This document shows, piece after piece, positions 37,961 to 51,379 of a stretch of DNA of 64,000 bases. A program made the position numbers and the translations under genes. Positions within the stretch are counted from its first letter, which is position 1; the number at the start of each line of letters is the position of its first letter. The notes below the pieces were generated by a model. That model saw only the letters and a program-made list of their open reading frames with translations. It had not been told where the DNA came from and made no database searches. This DNA comes from Prinia subflava (taxonomy: Eukaryota > Chordata > Aves > Passeriformes > Cisticolidae), in NCBI RefSeq assembly GCF_021018805.1, contig NC_086283.1:20012162-20076161 (forward strand). Reading direction: 5' to 3'.

Positions 37961-40900
37961 CACTGTTGTGCCCTTGGCAAAGAGGGAACCTGCCCAGGGC
38001 TCCCACTTGGCAAATCCATCTTAGCATCCTGGGGGCATGAGCAGTGTGAGGAGAAATATATTTTCTCCTTGGCCATCTGCATTTAAATTGATACATTATA
38101 TGAAAGAGTCAACCCAGCCAAACCAGGAAACAAAACAAAATTTAAAAAAATCTTGCAGTTGATGTGGATAGAATGGATTTTAAAAGCTTGTTTATCTGTT
38201 GTTGCCGTTTGGTTTGGTTGGGGTTTTTCTAAGTTTGCTGTAGGGGAATTCATTGCAAATGGATAATATTGTACAAAAATAACTGAGGAGTAAAGAAAAA
38301 GAAATTGCTATTTTTATGCCTTGTGAAGCTAAGTTATAGATAATGTACATGAACTATATTTATATCAAATTTCTAGAGAGCTTTCTCACAGAACAGGGTA
38401 GTGAAGAGAAGGGAAAAACAATATCATAATAAGGTCAGAGCATGAGAGAATAACTGAATTGTCCAGAAAATAAAGCCACACAGGGATCTCAAAAACTCAA
38501 AAACTGGGATATCAAAACTATTCAAAATACCATTCACGAAGTATCAGTCCCTTGTGGGCACTTTAAATGATCCAAGCTTACTTTGTCCAAAATACAGCTT
38601 TTATAAAGAAAATACAAGAACCAGGGAAAAAACTTTCTTTGGATCCTTTAACAATAAGGTCTGAAAATACAATGTTATTGAAATTCTTTTTATGTATACT
38701 TCAGAAACAAAATCTTTGGGTTTCTTTAAAGAAAAGGATTGTGTAGATTTTATCTGACTTACACAGTGTAATCATATTTATATCATAATTTTCTGGTTTG
38801 TAACAATATCTTTGTAAATATTCAGTTCTCTTTCAATATAAATACTTCTGTTTCTGGGGGTCACAATTTGATCTGAGTGCAAATTACTTTAAGCAGCAGG
38901 GGGCCAAGCCATAGATATGTATTCAGATTTGGACCCGGCTACCAAAGTGGAATATTTAAATGTTCAGAGAGAGTTTTCATGTTGCCATGGAGCTGGAGAT
39001 CAAAAACCATGAAACACAAACAAATTCCACATTGCAGTTTCAGAAGGAGACATTAAGACAGAGAAAGAAGGAAAGAGAAAGAAAAAGAAGAAATAATGTT
39101 TATGTGCATTTCTTAGCTGGAGTTTCTAATACCACAGTGCTCAGTTTGAGCTTGTCTTGCACATACTCAGCAAGGAATATTTGATTTTTATAATTTTAAT
39201 CTAATGTTGTTGTTTTCTTCCTACATGGGGAATGCAAATATCCAACCCTTGTGTGTTCAAGGGGTTTGCCTGTACATCCCTCTGGGTCCTCTCCACAGAC
39301 CTTTGCAGAAATCTCAAAGAATTGCTCAGAGTCACGTTAGGAAAAGTTACCAGGGCTGGGGGGAGATGAGGGAAGAACAACAAATGAGTTAGTTATCATT
39401 CCAGTGGAAAAAAACCTAATGGGAATTCCTAGCCCTTGGCCAGTGGGGAATCCTCAGAGAAAACTTGCAGCTGCCTGGTGATGGGAAAAATATTGATTAA
39501 TTAATGACCTTTTGCATTAATTGGTATCGCACCAATCCAGGCATCAATCATTTATATCCCCCTTCTGTGATATCTTTCTGTAACATGCATGCAGCTCTAT
39601 TCTCATCGATAGTGGGAAGCACAGGAACTTCTGCCCAAAATCTACTGGAAAATCCCCATATGCCTCCAAAATGTATTCAGAGTAATTTCCACTCTTGAAA
39701 GATATTTAGTTCTGTGTGTCTGGTTCCTGGTAGGAGTTACCAGGATGTCCCAGAGAATCCCTCTTTAGTGGTAGGCTGATTGACCAGATCTCTTTTCACT
39801 TATTGTGAGACTCTAATGTGGAATTTAAAATTTTCAAATATAGGGATATAAAGCAAAACTCAAAGGAAAGCAGTGCTTAATACAGGATAAACCCCAGATT
39901 CAGAGATATCATCAAATTAACTAATACTGCTAAAGCATTATTGTTAGTCCTCTCATTAAGAAATAATGGAAGTAACTCCTGCAAAAGGAGCAACCTGGGA
40001 TCTCTGGGAATGGGCCTCTAACTCCATGGTGGAACTCAAAGGTGGCAAATAGGAAGCAAAGACAAAGGTTTTTATGAAAATACCACCTTTTAGGAACATC
40101 AATATGTCACAGCAGAACAAGAGAATAATTTCCTCCAGTGGTAAAAGGAAAAAGCTTTGCCTTGAAAAGTGTGAGAGAAAAGCACCATGAGGCAGAAGAG
40201 AGTGGATTTAGAAATTATTTATCACTTTAGATGATTTGAGCAAATCAGCCTTTTAGCTTGATCAGTTACAAGTATTTGAAGCTAAATGTTTTGTGCAGGA
40301 AATGAAAATAGGTAGATTAAGCATATTCTCATCCTCCCTGTACACAGGATGTACATCCCTGTGACAGACACTCTGTGATGGAGAGTTGCTACTGTGCCCA
40401 GGTAATAGATGGGAAATTGCTTCAGGCCCCCATGCTACTGGTGTGTGATTATGATCCAGGTTAGCAATCACAGAAATTGCTGCTGAGAGTCACCTGCAGC
40501 TCACCTATTCCCAGAGCTGCTTGCTGAATTTGGGGAATTTGTGTGCTCCAGCAAGGCCTAAGTTATAAAGGAGTTACTTATAATGAACTGCTGCAGATGA
40601 GGATTCTTTCTCCTTCTCTCTAACTCCTTCTCTCTCTTTCTCTTCTTTCTCTGTCTCCTTCAAGTGGATTATGGCTTGTGAAGAAGGGGAAGAAGGGAAG
40701 GAGAGTTATGCTGGAGTGTTCTGTAAGTTACTGTCTGCCCATGGCACATGGCACAATTTCTTGCTGGAAGCAAATGCCATCAGAGCAGCAGCCCAGGGCC
40801 AACAAAGACACTGCCAGTTGTGTGCTTACATAACATAATTACTCACCTGACATCTACTTTCACTTTATTTTGACAACTAGGAACTTGGACAAGAGAAGGC

Positions 40901-43660
40901 TATGGAGGAGCTGTGGTTTTACTGCTTCAGAGTTGAGGATGGAGGAGTGTATGCTTCCTTCTTTGCACCTCTCCTGAGTTCAATTTAAACTGAACTGGCA
41001 CTGGACTGATAGGCTTGCTGGAGGTGTTCATCACGGATGTGCTTGAGTGTCTGCTGTAAATTGAAGTAGGTTAAATGTATTAGAAATTAAGCAGCTATTT
41101 CCTCAGGAATGCCTATATTTTTTCTGCAAAGTTTCATTTTAATAATTTAGAAAATATAGTATTATCGGTTTTGTGCAATATTTATGGTAGTGTGTTATGT
41201 GAATGAAGAGAGAAAAAAATCCAAATCCTGAGAACATTATGGAAATTATTCTTTGCAGATATTGTGGTCTTTACCTTCTATACCAAACTCTATTTGCATG
41301 ATCTAATGTTTATTATAACAATCAAAGCAAACCCTCCCCTGAGATTAAATGTTACGTGGGCCAGTGTCTTCCTGAGGAGATTTCCTGGGTGCTGGGTGCT
41401 TTCATTGTACATATTTCACATGTTAACATACCAAATCCCAGCTCCTAATGAGCCATTCTTTTTATCATGTGATTTTCTCATTGTGTAGATGTGGTATTTA
41501 ATTCCTCTTTAATTCCTATTTGTCTTCTCACTGAAATGAGAAGTCACCCAGCAACTAAGTGGCTGATTCTCTGCCTCCCTTCTGACACATGCAGTGACTA
41601 AATAAAGGGACTTGGTCTTCTTCTGTTGAGGGATATCCTTATCAAACAAACCTGTCCAGCAAAATGAAACACACCTTGAACACACTGTCAAAATCCAACG
41701 TTAAACCAAAGACTTTGCAGGTTTAGATCTTCCATTTTTTTTCCATCTTTCAAGAAATCATTTCACAGGGAACATCCGTGCTAGGACCAAGGCAATCATC
41801 CTGGGATCCAGAACTAGATTCTGCTGTGAAATATTCAGGTTGAATTCTAGGCCAGGCAAGAATAGAAGTGAAGTGAACATTTTCATGAAATCTGAGTTGT
41901 AGTTGGCTATGTAATATTTTTCTGCAAATATTTACATTATCTGAATTTTGACTTCATCTCAATACAAAAGTCTTTCACTTTCATTCATATTTGCAGAATA
42001 AAAACAAAACAAAACAAAAACCAGATATTTTAATACATTTCCTTTTTCTTTAAACCGGTGGTAGAAAAAGAGCAAAGAAATCCAAGCTTTCTCCTGGAAG
42101 ATAACAATGTGCAGTGCAAATACTGTCAAATTTAGAGGTCAAGTGTTTAAAGTGCTGTACCCTGTGGGAAAATATACTTGGTGGTGTTGGTAGGTGGAAG
42201 TAATTTGTTTGAGTTGGAATGTGGCCACAGTGGTATAAATCAAAGATAACCTGGTAGACCATAAACAGCTTTTTTGTAACTGTGGAGTGTATTTTTAATT
42301 TGACACTGGTGTGCTGTGAATAGGCAGCTTAATTGTCCTTTTGGGTGTTCCCAAAGGTAAGGGGGGAAATGTGGGACTAAATGCTTCTTTCTCTGTTTAG
42401 GAAAACAAACTTGTTTATCCACAGCAAAGCTGCACTGGAAATATGGAAATATAGGAACCACAATACTTAGAGGTTTTCAACTTTCACTATGTTCTTAAGT
42501 GTAGCTACACTATCTCAGAAGAGTTTGTACTATTTGTTATTTATTCATTTAATACCCCAGACGAATTGGCAGCTAGGTGAGAGCAACCTCTTCGTTTGGG
42601 ATCTAGTGGAGAAAAAATTAAACAAGCAATTAGTCACAGGCATATTTTTTTTTATTCTGCCTGGTGTTTGCTGCAAGAGGAGCAGTAATTGTCCATGCAG
42701 AGATTCTGTTTTGATTGAAGGCTGCTTTTGGTGTGACGTCAGCTCTTAGCTGATTTTAACCAATTATAGTTAATAATTCATCTTAAACAAGATTCAGTCA
42801 TAAAACCAGTCAGCTGAACAGTTGTTTTCTGATGTGCACTGTCTTTCTTGGTTCTCTATCTAAATCTTTAAACACTTTTTAAAAAGAATTTCTGTAGGCA
42901 AAATTTATTTTAACAAATTGTCCTTTTATTAACAGGTTTTAAAATAAATCTGTTTATGTGGTTTGGGTGTGAAATGACTTTTGAAGGAAATGTTTTATTG
43001 ATTTCATAAAATGTGTGTTTGGTTTTGGTTTTTATGAGGCAAAATATTTCAGTCATCTATAGAAGAAGGATACTTGGTTGATAAAGAACAGCTTCTCATT
43101 ATGTTCATATGTTTCACAATAGTCGTAAATGAAATTTAACTCACGAAAGGCCAAATACTCTGGAAAGGGCAATAAATAATAAATTACTCACAGATCAGAA
43201 CATTTCAGGAATAGTCTAGGTTTCTGATACTGCACAGACCTGAAAAGTGGAAGAACTATAATTCTTTGACAAATTTGAGATATCCTTTGACTAATTTATA
43301 ATGGCTTATTTAGCAAGATTCTTCACGATTTTTAAAAAGCTTGAAACACCTGTTACATTTCTGAAATGCAGAGTGATTCACAAAGGAAAAAACTGAAGTT
43401 CCATTAGTGTGTGATGCAGGTAGAAGTGCTAGTTTTCAAAACAATACTGAAAGCCTTGGATTGTGCTTGGCTTCCTGAAATTCCAGGCTCATCCCATAAT
43501 CTCACCTTCTTAAAAATGTTGTGGCTTTGTTGAAATACCTGAAATATCAGATATTTTAGCTGCTCAAAATTATGACATCTTAGATCAAAGATCGTTGGAT
43601 GGCCTTAACAACCTGATTTTTTTTTTAATGCATTTTTTCCCCCTTTTCTCTAATCCATAG
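37961..43660. other. AT-rich non-coding sequence, nothing recognised
   Basis: Apart from a pyrimidine tract at 40605-40662 and a short CAAAA repeat near 42003, no repeats or gene-like signals stand out. A purine-rich run lies at 39056-39093. Open frames are at most about 86 codons without domains. Confidence 0.5.
40605..40662. repeat. polypyrimidine (CT-rich) tract
   Basis: Nearly pure C/T for almost 60 bases with a TCTCTC core, followed shortly downstream by a purine-rich GAAGAAGGGGAAGAAGGG segment near 40681. Confidence 0.85.
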
Positions 43661-43754
43661 GATTTGTCTCCAGAGGTGCTGCCAGCAGCTGGGTGGGAGC
43701 CAGCTCTTGTTCAGGAGCCTTGGGGCAGGATTGCTGTGCCCAAATCTCTCTCAG
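43661..43754 (+). other. possible exon (94 nt), splice-flanked and open
   Basis: A strong pyrimidine tract (about 43615-43655, nearly all C/T in its second half) ends in CATAG at 43660. The following 94 bases run to CTCTCAG, followed at 43755 by GTAAGG, a consensus 5' splice site. One frame is open across the whole interval and encodes about 31 residues, rich in Leu, Gln, Gly and Cys with no recognised motif. The sequence could be a small coding exon, a non-coding RNA exon or a decoy. Nothing near it on the same strand offers a partner exon I can identify. Confidence 0.25.
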
Positions 43755-46700
43755 GTAAGGCAAAGGTCTCTGTGTCCATTTATCTGTTGCTCCATTTTGG
43801 CACACAAAGAGCTTGAGTTGCTTTTGAAAGTGAACTCCTTCAAAAGTGATGCCATACAAGCTATAAATGAAAGACTTTTGGAAATGAGGTTTGAGATTTT
43901 TTTTCTGAAAGACATATTTTCCTGGAATTTAAAATATGCTGCTTTAATAACAAAACAAAACCTAAATATTATATAACAGGGTTTTACAAATCTTTTACAG
44001 ATGTTGTGAAAAATACAGTTTTAGTATGGCGCTGTTGTCAGAGGAATGTGTTTGCCCAGCACATTCAGTTGAAGGTGGATGGAGAGTTTGGTTCTAGGTT
44101 GTGTGTACAGAAATTCTCTGTCCTGGTGGAGTAAAGACAGACTTTGATTTTTCCAACTATTCGGGGGTAGCAGAGTCTGGTGGAAATGATGACTTTAATG
44201 AAGTCTGATGTTATCTTATGGTGTGCTAAGTTAGAAATGTAAAGTACAAAGGGCGATGTTAAAAGAAAATAAGCAGCGAATAATATAACTGTCTGAACTG
44301 AAAAGACCAATTGCTGGATTTAGTCCTAATTTCTATTATATTACAGTGTAAATTCTTTAGAATAACTTAGGATAGGGTTCCAAAGTATGATAAATTTGGA
44401 AAAGAAATTTACTTGGCTGGGCTGTGGTGCAGGGCTTTTGGTCATTTGACAGAATTTATCTCTTGGACCTTGAAAATTGTGTTTCCAATTACTCTTTGAG
44501 AAACTAGAAATAATGGCAATACAGGAAAAAGTATGGTTGTAGAAGATGAGAGAACAGAAATAATATTGACATATAGATAGAGATCTTTAGATTTGACTAA
44601 GAAATTAGCAGTGGGGGAGAAATCATTGAATTAAAGACAAAATTTGGTTCAATAACGAAACTTATTCTAACTTCAAATACATCCATATTTTCACCTATCT
44701 AGTTTTTGATGACATAATTTTCCTTCAAATACTGATGACTTCTGAATCTAGATTGTGACTGGAACCAACTTGTTAAGGGAAATAATGTTGTTCAACAATG
44801 ATATAATAATAATATATTAATAAATTAGATATTAAATATTCTGTACTTCTAGTGTAAGTCAAATAAGGAAGAATATTTGCACACATTATTTAGATGAAGA
44901 AGGGAAAGAAAAAGAACTTAAATCAGAATTGGTTGCTCCTTATGTCAGTTACTTGCCAATATATCTGGAACAGTGTACTGTTGAATGTGTATATGTTAAA
45001 TATAAAGTTAGTTAAATCTAGTTTCTATAATTAGATAACTATAAATCTAGTTTCTATAACTAGACAAAGTTCTAGAAATGAGAATAAAACAGCTTATAAG
45101 TGGAGTCATCCTTCAAGTAGAAGAACAATGAAGAGACACAGAGAGAAAATTACCTAGAAGAAAATAATTTCCTACATAAAAGACAATATCCTGTACTTTT
45201 GTTGTACCAAAATCAAATGCTTTCAAGAAATGAGCACAAAATGAAATATTCTAGTAGCAAGATGTTGATCTTCACCGATAATTAGTTTTTAATTTGAAAT
45301 GATATCTCAAATTTTCATCATAATGGTTTGCCTAGTGCAAGCTTATGAAGGTGGTAGAAAGTATCAGTGTGAGAAAGGTATCTAAATATCCTCCTTTCTT
45401 CAATAAAAACTAATTTTAGTTGAGTTACTTGTAGGTCTTTAACTTCAGAGAGAATGGTGAATGATGGTTTTCTTTGAAAAAGAGACCACTTTTAAGTCCT
45501 TAAAAATTTTCTTCTGAAATCAGATCTATTGTAGGAAGAGTCATATCAACACCAAATTTCATTATGCAACTAGAGCAGAAAACCACATAAAAGGATCATT
45601 ATCATTAAGTAAGAATGGGTTGGCAAAAAAATTCACTCTGATAATCACAGAACTGGGTCAATTGTGTCTTGTAGATTTGTTGATTTCCTTTACTCCTTCT
45701 GGTCTCAAAGAGAAAAAAAGGAAAAAAATGCTGTTTGCTGTTTAATACAATCCACAGTGACTGTCAGTAGAGAAGGTCCATGCTGTGTGAAAACAAATAC
45801 CTCTTAATCAAAAAACAAAACACAAACTATATTCTCTTTGGAGATGTCTAAATAATGCTCTCCTGTTTTAGTGAAATGATGAGTTTTTCACTTCTCTGTT
45901 TGCAAGTAATTAAGGTATTTGCCTCGTTTTTGAAATATGGAGGTGCTTAATGGAGAAAGCCAGATACAGTTATAGGAATATTACTGTTATAGGAATATAA
46001 AACAAAATACTGTGAGATCCCAGGGTTTTTAGCAGGGCTGTGTCCCTTTAGATAAGATCATATCATCTGTTTTTATAATCTCTTCATGTTTAAATATCTG
46101 CATATAGAGCACATGAGGGTTTGTGTGTCTATAAATATATATTGTATAAATAGAACATTTCTAATTTTTCCTTTCTTGCTTGCTGATGTATTTATCACTT
46201 CTCACCTTTCCTACTATACTGTAGAAATTTGCATATTCTTACTGATAGATGAGCTTGGAACAATCAGTTGAGAACTCTGTTTCATATTTTGCAGAATTAA
46301 TCTAATTCCTTCTGCAATCACCGTAATCTGCACCACTGCAGGAGTTTCTAGCTTCTCATGTGTACCATGAAGTCCATATTTTGTTTTCAATCTGCATTTG
46401 AATCTAATTTTCCTTGCTCTGGTTCATTTTTGAGACAGAATGACTAAGAGCTCTCTGTTTACCTTGCTGCACATAAGCCGAGCACTGCATCAGAATTCTT
46501 GCACTTGAGAATGTGTAGTGTGTGCTGGGGAGTGAAAGTGTAATAGGAATAGAAGAGAATTAACTCATTGGAGCTACCAAGAAAGAAATATTTTGGCAAT
46601 AATCTGTCATTTAGTCTACAGAACTTAATTCTGTTCCAGAATTCATGGGATCTTTAGCGCTCTGGCTTGGGGATGCCTTCAGCCACAGACAGGCAGAAGC

Positions 46701-49700
46701 ACCAGAACTGGCTTCGTGGTTCTGTTTGATATTTTCTTTATGGTTGTGCTCTGCTCATGTGTATCCCCTGAACTCCTCATCTTGCTGACTGCTTCTCTGG
46801 TGATGGATAGTTGCAACCTGTCATCAGTGTGCTGTGAGAAGCTATTTTAGTGTTATGTATCATTAGGGACCCTTCTCTCAAGACAGGTTACTATTATATA
46901 TCATTAAAATGATGGCCAGTAGGAACAGGCATCCCAGAGAGGGAGTCTTAGGATTTTATGTGGGGAAAAAATCCTAGTTTACAGGTGAGTTGGGACAAAA
47001 AAATACAATAGGTGGGAGTTGTAATATAAATAATATTAAAAATAACTGCTATTTTTCATATAAATTGTGTCTAAAAGAAGTGTCTAGATCATAAAACCAA
47101 ACTCCTGCACAGCAGAAAATGTCTATAACTGAGGTTTTTATGCATAAGACCCACCATGCTGTAACTCACTGAATTACGACAGATATGGCCAGAATGTGCA
47201 AAGCCAAGTCTAAGAATCATTTGGAAATGAAAGAGCACTGTGGAATTTTTCAAAATCTAACTAACTACAGGACTCCCATTATGCATTTGCCTGTGATGTT
47301 GTATCATAGCTGCAGAACTTCCCCGGTGTGTCAGAAATAAACAATTTAAGTGATGACAATCTTGCTGAGTACTGAAAGGAAGCTGTGGCTTCTGCTTGTC
47401 AGAGTTCCCAGACATATGGAAAGTGCAAAGAGCTCTGCACACACGTACAGTTCCCATGGAAGTTGCCAGGAATGAGCTGAAGTTGCCCAGGAATAGAGTT
47501 GGACATGGTATGTTTGCTATAACCTTGTTACTACAGCAGTCTCTCAGCTTTTCTTGCCAGTGAGGATTTTGTAATTACAGAACCACCATCACCTTTCTTA
47601 TGCAAACATAACTCCTGCTGTGGATCCAAAAAAATGGGTTAAACCTCAAAAATAACAAAAATGAGGACTCTGCATGAATATGGCTGAAGGTGTGAAATAG
47701 GGTGAATCTCTCCCCATCTGCATGATGTGCTGCAGTGGGTGAGGCTGCTAAAAGATCCTGTCCTCTCCTGCTCCCTTTCTCCTCTGTATTTGCAGCAGAA
47801 ATATTTACCTACAAACCAAATGGTTAAAAAACCGAGACAGCAACACTATTTCTATTCTTAGAGATTGTTGGTTTATATCAGCTGAAGCCATTAAGCCTCA
47901 TTGCTTTCCTATTATCTCTGTTAGAATTAGATATTGGTAGATCTCCTGCATCCTTAGTGTTCTGTGATTCTAAAGTGCATAATGCAGGCATTAGAGAACT
48001 GAGATTTCTTTTTGTTGGTTTCTGTACATGCTCTTGAGATGATCATGATGATGATAGCCTTTTAAATCTAAAACCAAATAAACATTTATATCCTTACATA
48101 AGGCTGCTGAAAGTGTTTCAAGTCGAAGAGTTTAGATTTTTTTGAGATTCATTTTAGATTTTTTTTTCAGCTGGTTTGTTGTTGGTTTTTTTAAATTCAG
48201 TTTTTCACATTGCTCAAATATTCACATCTTTGCTTAAAATAACCCAAACCACCCAACTAAATCTTGGGGGTTTTTTTTAATACTACTTTTATTTGTGTGA
48301 TTCACTTGCTGTAGGGCAGCTGCTCTTGATTTACAGAACTTGTGCTAAGATTAGGAGGGGAGAAACTTGCCAAGGTAAAGGAACAGCAAGAAGAAAAGCT
48401 GTGATATTTTCAATTAGACTTATCAAAATATTCAAAACACCCCTAATAAAAAATATGTCTGTGTCTCATCTGTGAAGAGCATTAGATAAGGGTACAAAAA
48501 TACTGGGTTTTTTTCTGGATATGAATACTGAGTTTTAAACAGTTTATAGACTTTGGAGAAACATATACAGGAGGAAGGGGATGGCAGAAAACTCCTGCTC
48601 AGGGGTGGCATCTGCTCTGGCTTTGTGAGCATGTTCTCATAATATGGTGTGTCAACACCATCTGTTGAGGAGGGACTGAGTGAGTCTGGCCTGTGCTGTC
48701 TCCACATAAAACTCAATTTTTTTTTTTGCCTCCACATCAAATCTAACTTATTTCCAGCAGTGTTGGAAGGACGAGAGCTTGATCAGGGTGTCCCAGGCAG
48801 ATCAGCTCAGCTCAGGTGCATTCCCAGGGGAGTGGGAGGGGTCCTGGCTCTTCACGTTCCCCTGCACATACAAGAGTTGTTGGGGGAATAGACCAGCTGC
48901 AATTATTTCTGTTGATGGTTTATTAATTAAAGCTTAATATTTCACACCTTCATATAGAAGAGCCAGGTTGGTTCAAGTCTGGATTTTAAGAATTATGGCT
49001 TTTAGAAAAATTCTATTTATTCTGTACACTTGTTCTGTGTATATAATACACAAATGATGTACCTATTGCTTGCTAGCTTTTGGACCATTTACAGATTTGT
49101 CATTTCTAGCTTAGTGACACATTTCTTCTTTTTGTGGCTCAGGCTACCTGGAGCTTGTGTAGTAATCTTCATATTAACATTGATCTGAATTATTCTTGAA
49201 AGGACATTTTCATTGTGAATAAGGTCACAGTATTAACTAAAATATAATATTTCCTGTGTCATATTCACTTTGTCCAAAGATTGCTTTGCCTGGTGAAATT
49301 AAAAAATTACTTTTATCTATCAAAGCCTTTTCCCTGGGGACACACATGTTCTGAACGGAATAAAAGGCAAGGTGAAGAGTTAAACAATAAAATAATACTG
49401 ACTGCAGATAAGATGTTATTTACATGTGCTTTACACCAGGTTGACATGAAAGCTTCATTGTCAAAGCTTCAGAAGAGTATATAAACTAAAAACTGGCTCT
49501 TAGAAAGCACCATGCCTTCCTAATGCATTTCTTATTTATATGTTTATGTATTGTCATTTCACAATCACTGAAGACATAACAATGTTTCAAAATGTGTGAA
49601 CAATGACCTTGAGTTCCCTCAGAAGGAAGGAGTATTTTTACAAGTTTCTGTCAGGTGCATAACCTTATGAATACTGAAAATACTGTGGAGAGTTGGACAC

Positions 49701-49858
49701 TGTATGTAAGTAAAGGAAAATATTTGGTAGTTTGTACGAACCTTGAGAATTATTAAGTGCAAATAATTATGGGATAAGAGAGAGTCTTTTCATTACTGTT
49801 ATCTAATTTATTAAACATACACCGAACTACACCTTTTTTTTGCTAGATCTAATAATAT
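43755..49858. other. AT-rich non-coding sequence, nothing recognised
   Basis: The stretch holds a 29-bp-period local duplication (45013-45064) and isolated short repeats. No transposon family or gene was recognised. The longest frame (48432-48740, minus, 102 codons) lacks domain similarity that I can see. Confidence 0.5.
45013..45064. repeat. tandem duplication, 23-bp unit at 29-bp period
   Basis: TAAATCTAGTTTCTATAATT plus AGA (45013-45035) recurs at 45042-45064 with one change (T to C). This is a recent local duplication in AT-rich sequence. Confidence 0.85.
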
Positions 49859-49990
49859 GGGGGGGTTTGGTTTTGTTTTTGTTAGGTTTTTTGGGGGTTT
49901 TTTTGGTTAGGTTTTTTTGGGGTTTTTTTGGTTAGGTTTGTTTGTTTGTTTGTTTTTTGTTTTTTGTTTTTGTTTTTTCTTCTTTTTCTT
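49859..49990. repeat. G/T-rich block with a 25-bp tandem repeat
   Basis: The block contains two near-identical 25-base units, each starting GTTAGGTTTTTT (49881-49905 and 49906-49930), and the start of a third at 49931. It then grades into (TTTG)n and T-rich sequence. The strand is almost free of A and C. The units differ only in the number of T and G in their homopolymer runs. They include GGTTAGG, reminiscent of, but not the same as, the vertebrate telomere repeat. Confidence 0.85.
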
Positions 49991-50523
49991 TTTTAAGTCT
50001 CTGCTGGTGGCAAAGATAAATATTTTTTGAATGCTAGTTGGCAGCTTGGAAGATGGGTGTCTCTTATTTACTGCTATTTGTGATGAATGTTCTTGCATCC
50101 CACTTGAGCCTGTCTCACATGTCAGTCTGTCTCACTTCTCCACCTGGGACTTGAGCATTTCCCAGGGGGGTTTCACAAACATTTTATTTTTTGCTTATTT
50201 CAGCAATTCTTGCTAATAGCTTCCCCTATTAGAGCTGCTCTGCTCCTCATAAATGAATAAACACTTTTTTAGTCCTGACTTAGGAACAGAAGGCTGCTTA
50301 GACTGTTCAGGAAGTTGAACCTTGTACATTGCCAATGTGCATGGGTCTGATTCATGGCACACCTGGAAATTGCAATAGAAAAATGTAATGAATGAAGTCA
50401 GCAACAATATTTGTCACTTCGCTGCTGCTGGACTTTTAGTGCATGTGTTCTTCGCATTTGTGGCTGTATTTCCTTTTAAATTATGACACAATAAACATCC
50501 TCGTAGAAATTTGCAGCACCTAC
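49991..50523. other. non-coding sequence, nothing recognised
   Basis: No repeat or gene signal was seen apart from the adjoining G/T-rich block and the possible exon to the right. Confidence 0.45.
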
Positions 50524-50683
50524 CTGACAATAAAAAGCCACGTGGTCCACGCTCTTCATAGGCACGAGTGTTCCAAAGGAGCATAAAACTGCAATAGCTG
50601 AACAGCTGGATCTCATCTGAGGGTGCCTGTACCCTGAGCATCAGTTTAGGTTTATTCTTATCATTTTCTGTGTTGTTTGCCAT
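50524..50683 (-). CDS. possible internal or first coding exon (160 nt), unidentified
   Basis: On the minus strand an AATCCAG acceptor-like end directly precedes an ATG (50681-50683). A 53-codon open frame then runs to TTGTCAG followed by GTAGGT, a good 5' splice site at 50523. The encoded segment starts Met-Ala-Asn-Asn-Thr-Glu. It has a charged Lys/Asn-rich beginning, a hydrophobic middle (LFSYCSFMLLW) and a basic end (YEERGPRG). The 3' half holds several CpG dinucleotides (CGTGCC, GAGCGTGG, CCACGTGG), unusual for this CpG-poor window and compatible with coding constraint. Against this, the upstream pyrimidine tract is weak, no neighbouring exon was found, and I do not recognise the protein. 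The open frame continues past both splice-like sites (50414-50785), so openness alone is weak evidence. Confidence 0.22.
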
Positions 50684-51379
50684 CTGGATTAAAATTGATA
50701 TTAAATATTTGGATGTAGTCTCAAATCCTCTTACATTTTCTAAACACCATATTACAAGGCCTATTAATGCCACCACTGAATACAATTACACTTGGATTCA
50801 GACAATCTCATTGGCTTTATTTGCCTGTTGCCAGTGCAGTCAGTGTTTGGCCTTTTGGCTGCTGACTTTATAAACCTGTGTCAATTTAGAACTTAGATTC
50901 CAGTCAACATTGAAAAAAAGGGGATAAGCTTCTGAATTTATATCTTTATCTTTTCTTGCCACTCAAAAGCAAAATATTGTCCTAAAAAATTAAAATATTT
51001 TGTCAACGATAATGTGCTGGCTACGGTGGCTCATCACCTCTGCCTGACTGACATTGTTTATATCTAGTAAGTTTGTCAGGAAAATAATAATTTCTGTGGG
51101 GTTTAGAGTTAAATGCAGCAGGATTCCTGCCTTTCTTGTCTCTTAGCTTGCCTCTCTCAACATTATGGCCGTAAAGCAGCAACAGAAGTATAGAAGCCGA
51201 AAGGAAGAAAGCTGTGAATGTATTATTTGTACAGCAGTGTTGTGTTGTGCTTGCAGCTAAAAAGGCTTCAGGTTTGGTTGGTGTGACCCAGCAGCATGGG
51301 AACAGTGATGAAATTGTTCTTGGGAGGGGGAAACAGTGAGAAAAAAGAAGAAACAGCACCCTTGGGTAGGGTTGAAACC
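50684..51379. other. non-coding sequence left of a CR1 tail
   Basis: No element was recognised. The part from about 51280 to 51379 may be degraded CR1 body, because a CR1 3' end follows directly. Confidence 0.45.

Noticed and set aside
47962..47976. CR1-like terminal motif TTCTGTGATTCT
   Set aside because: The preceding sequence does not follow the CR1 order; the match is too short.
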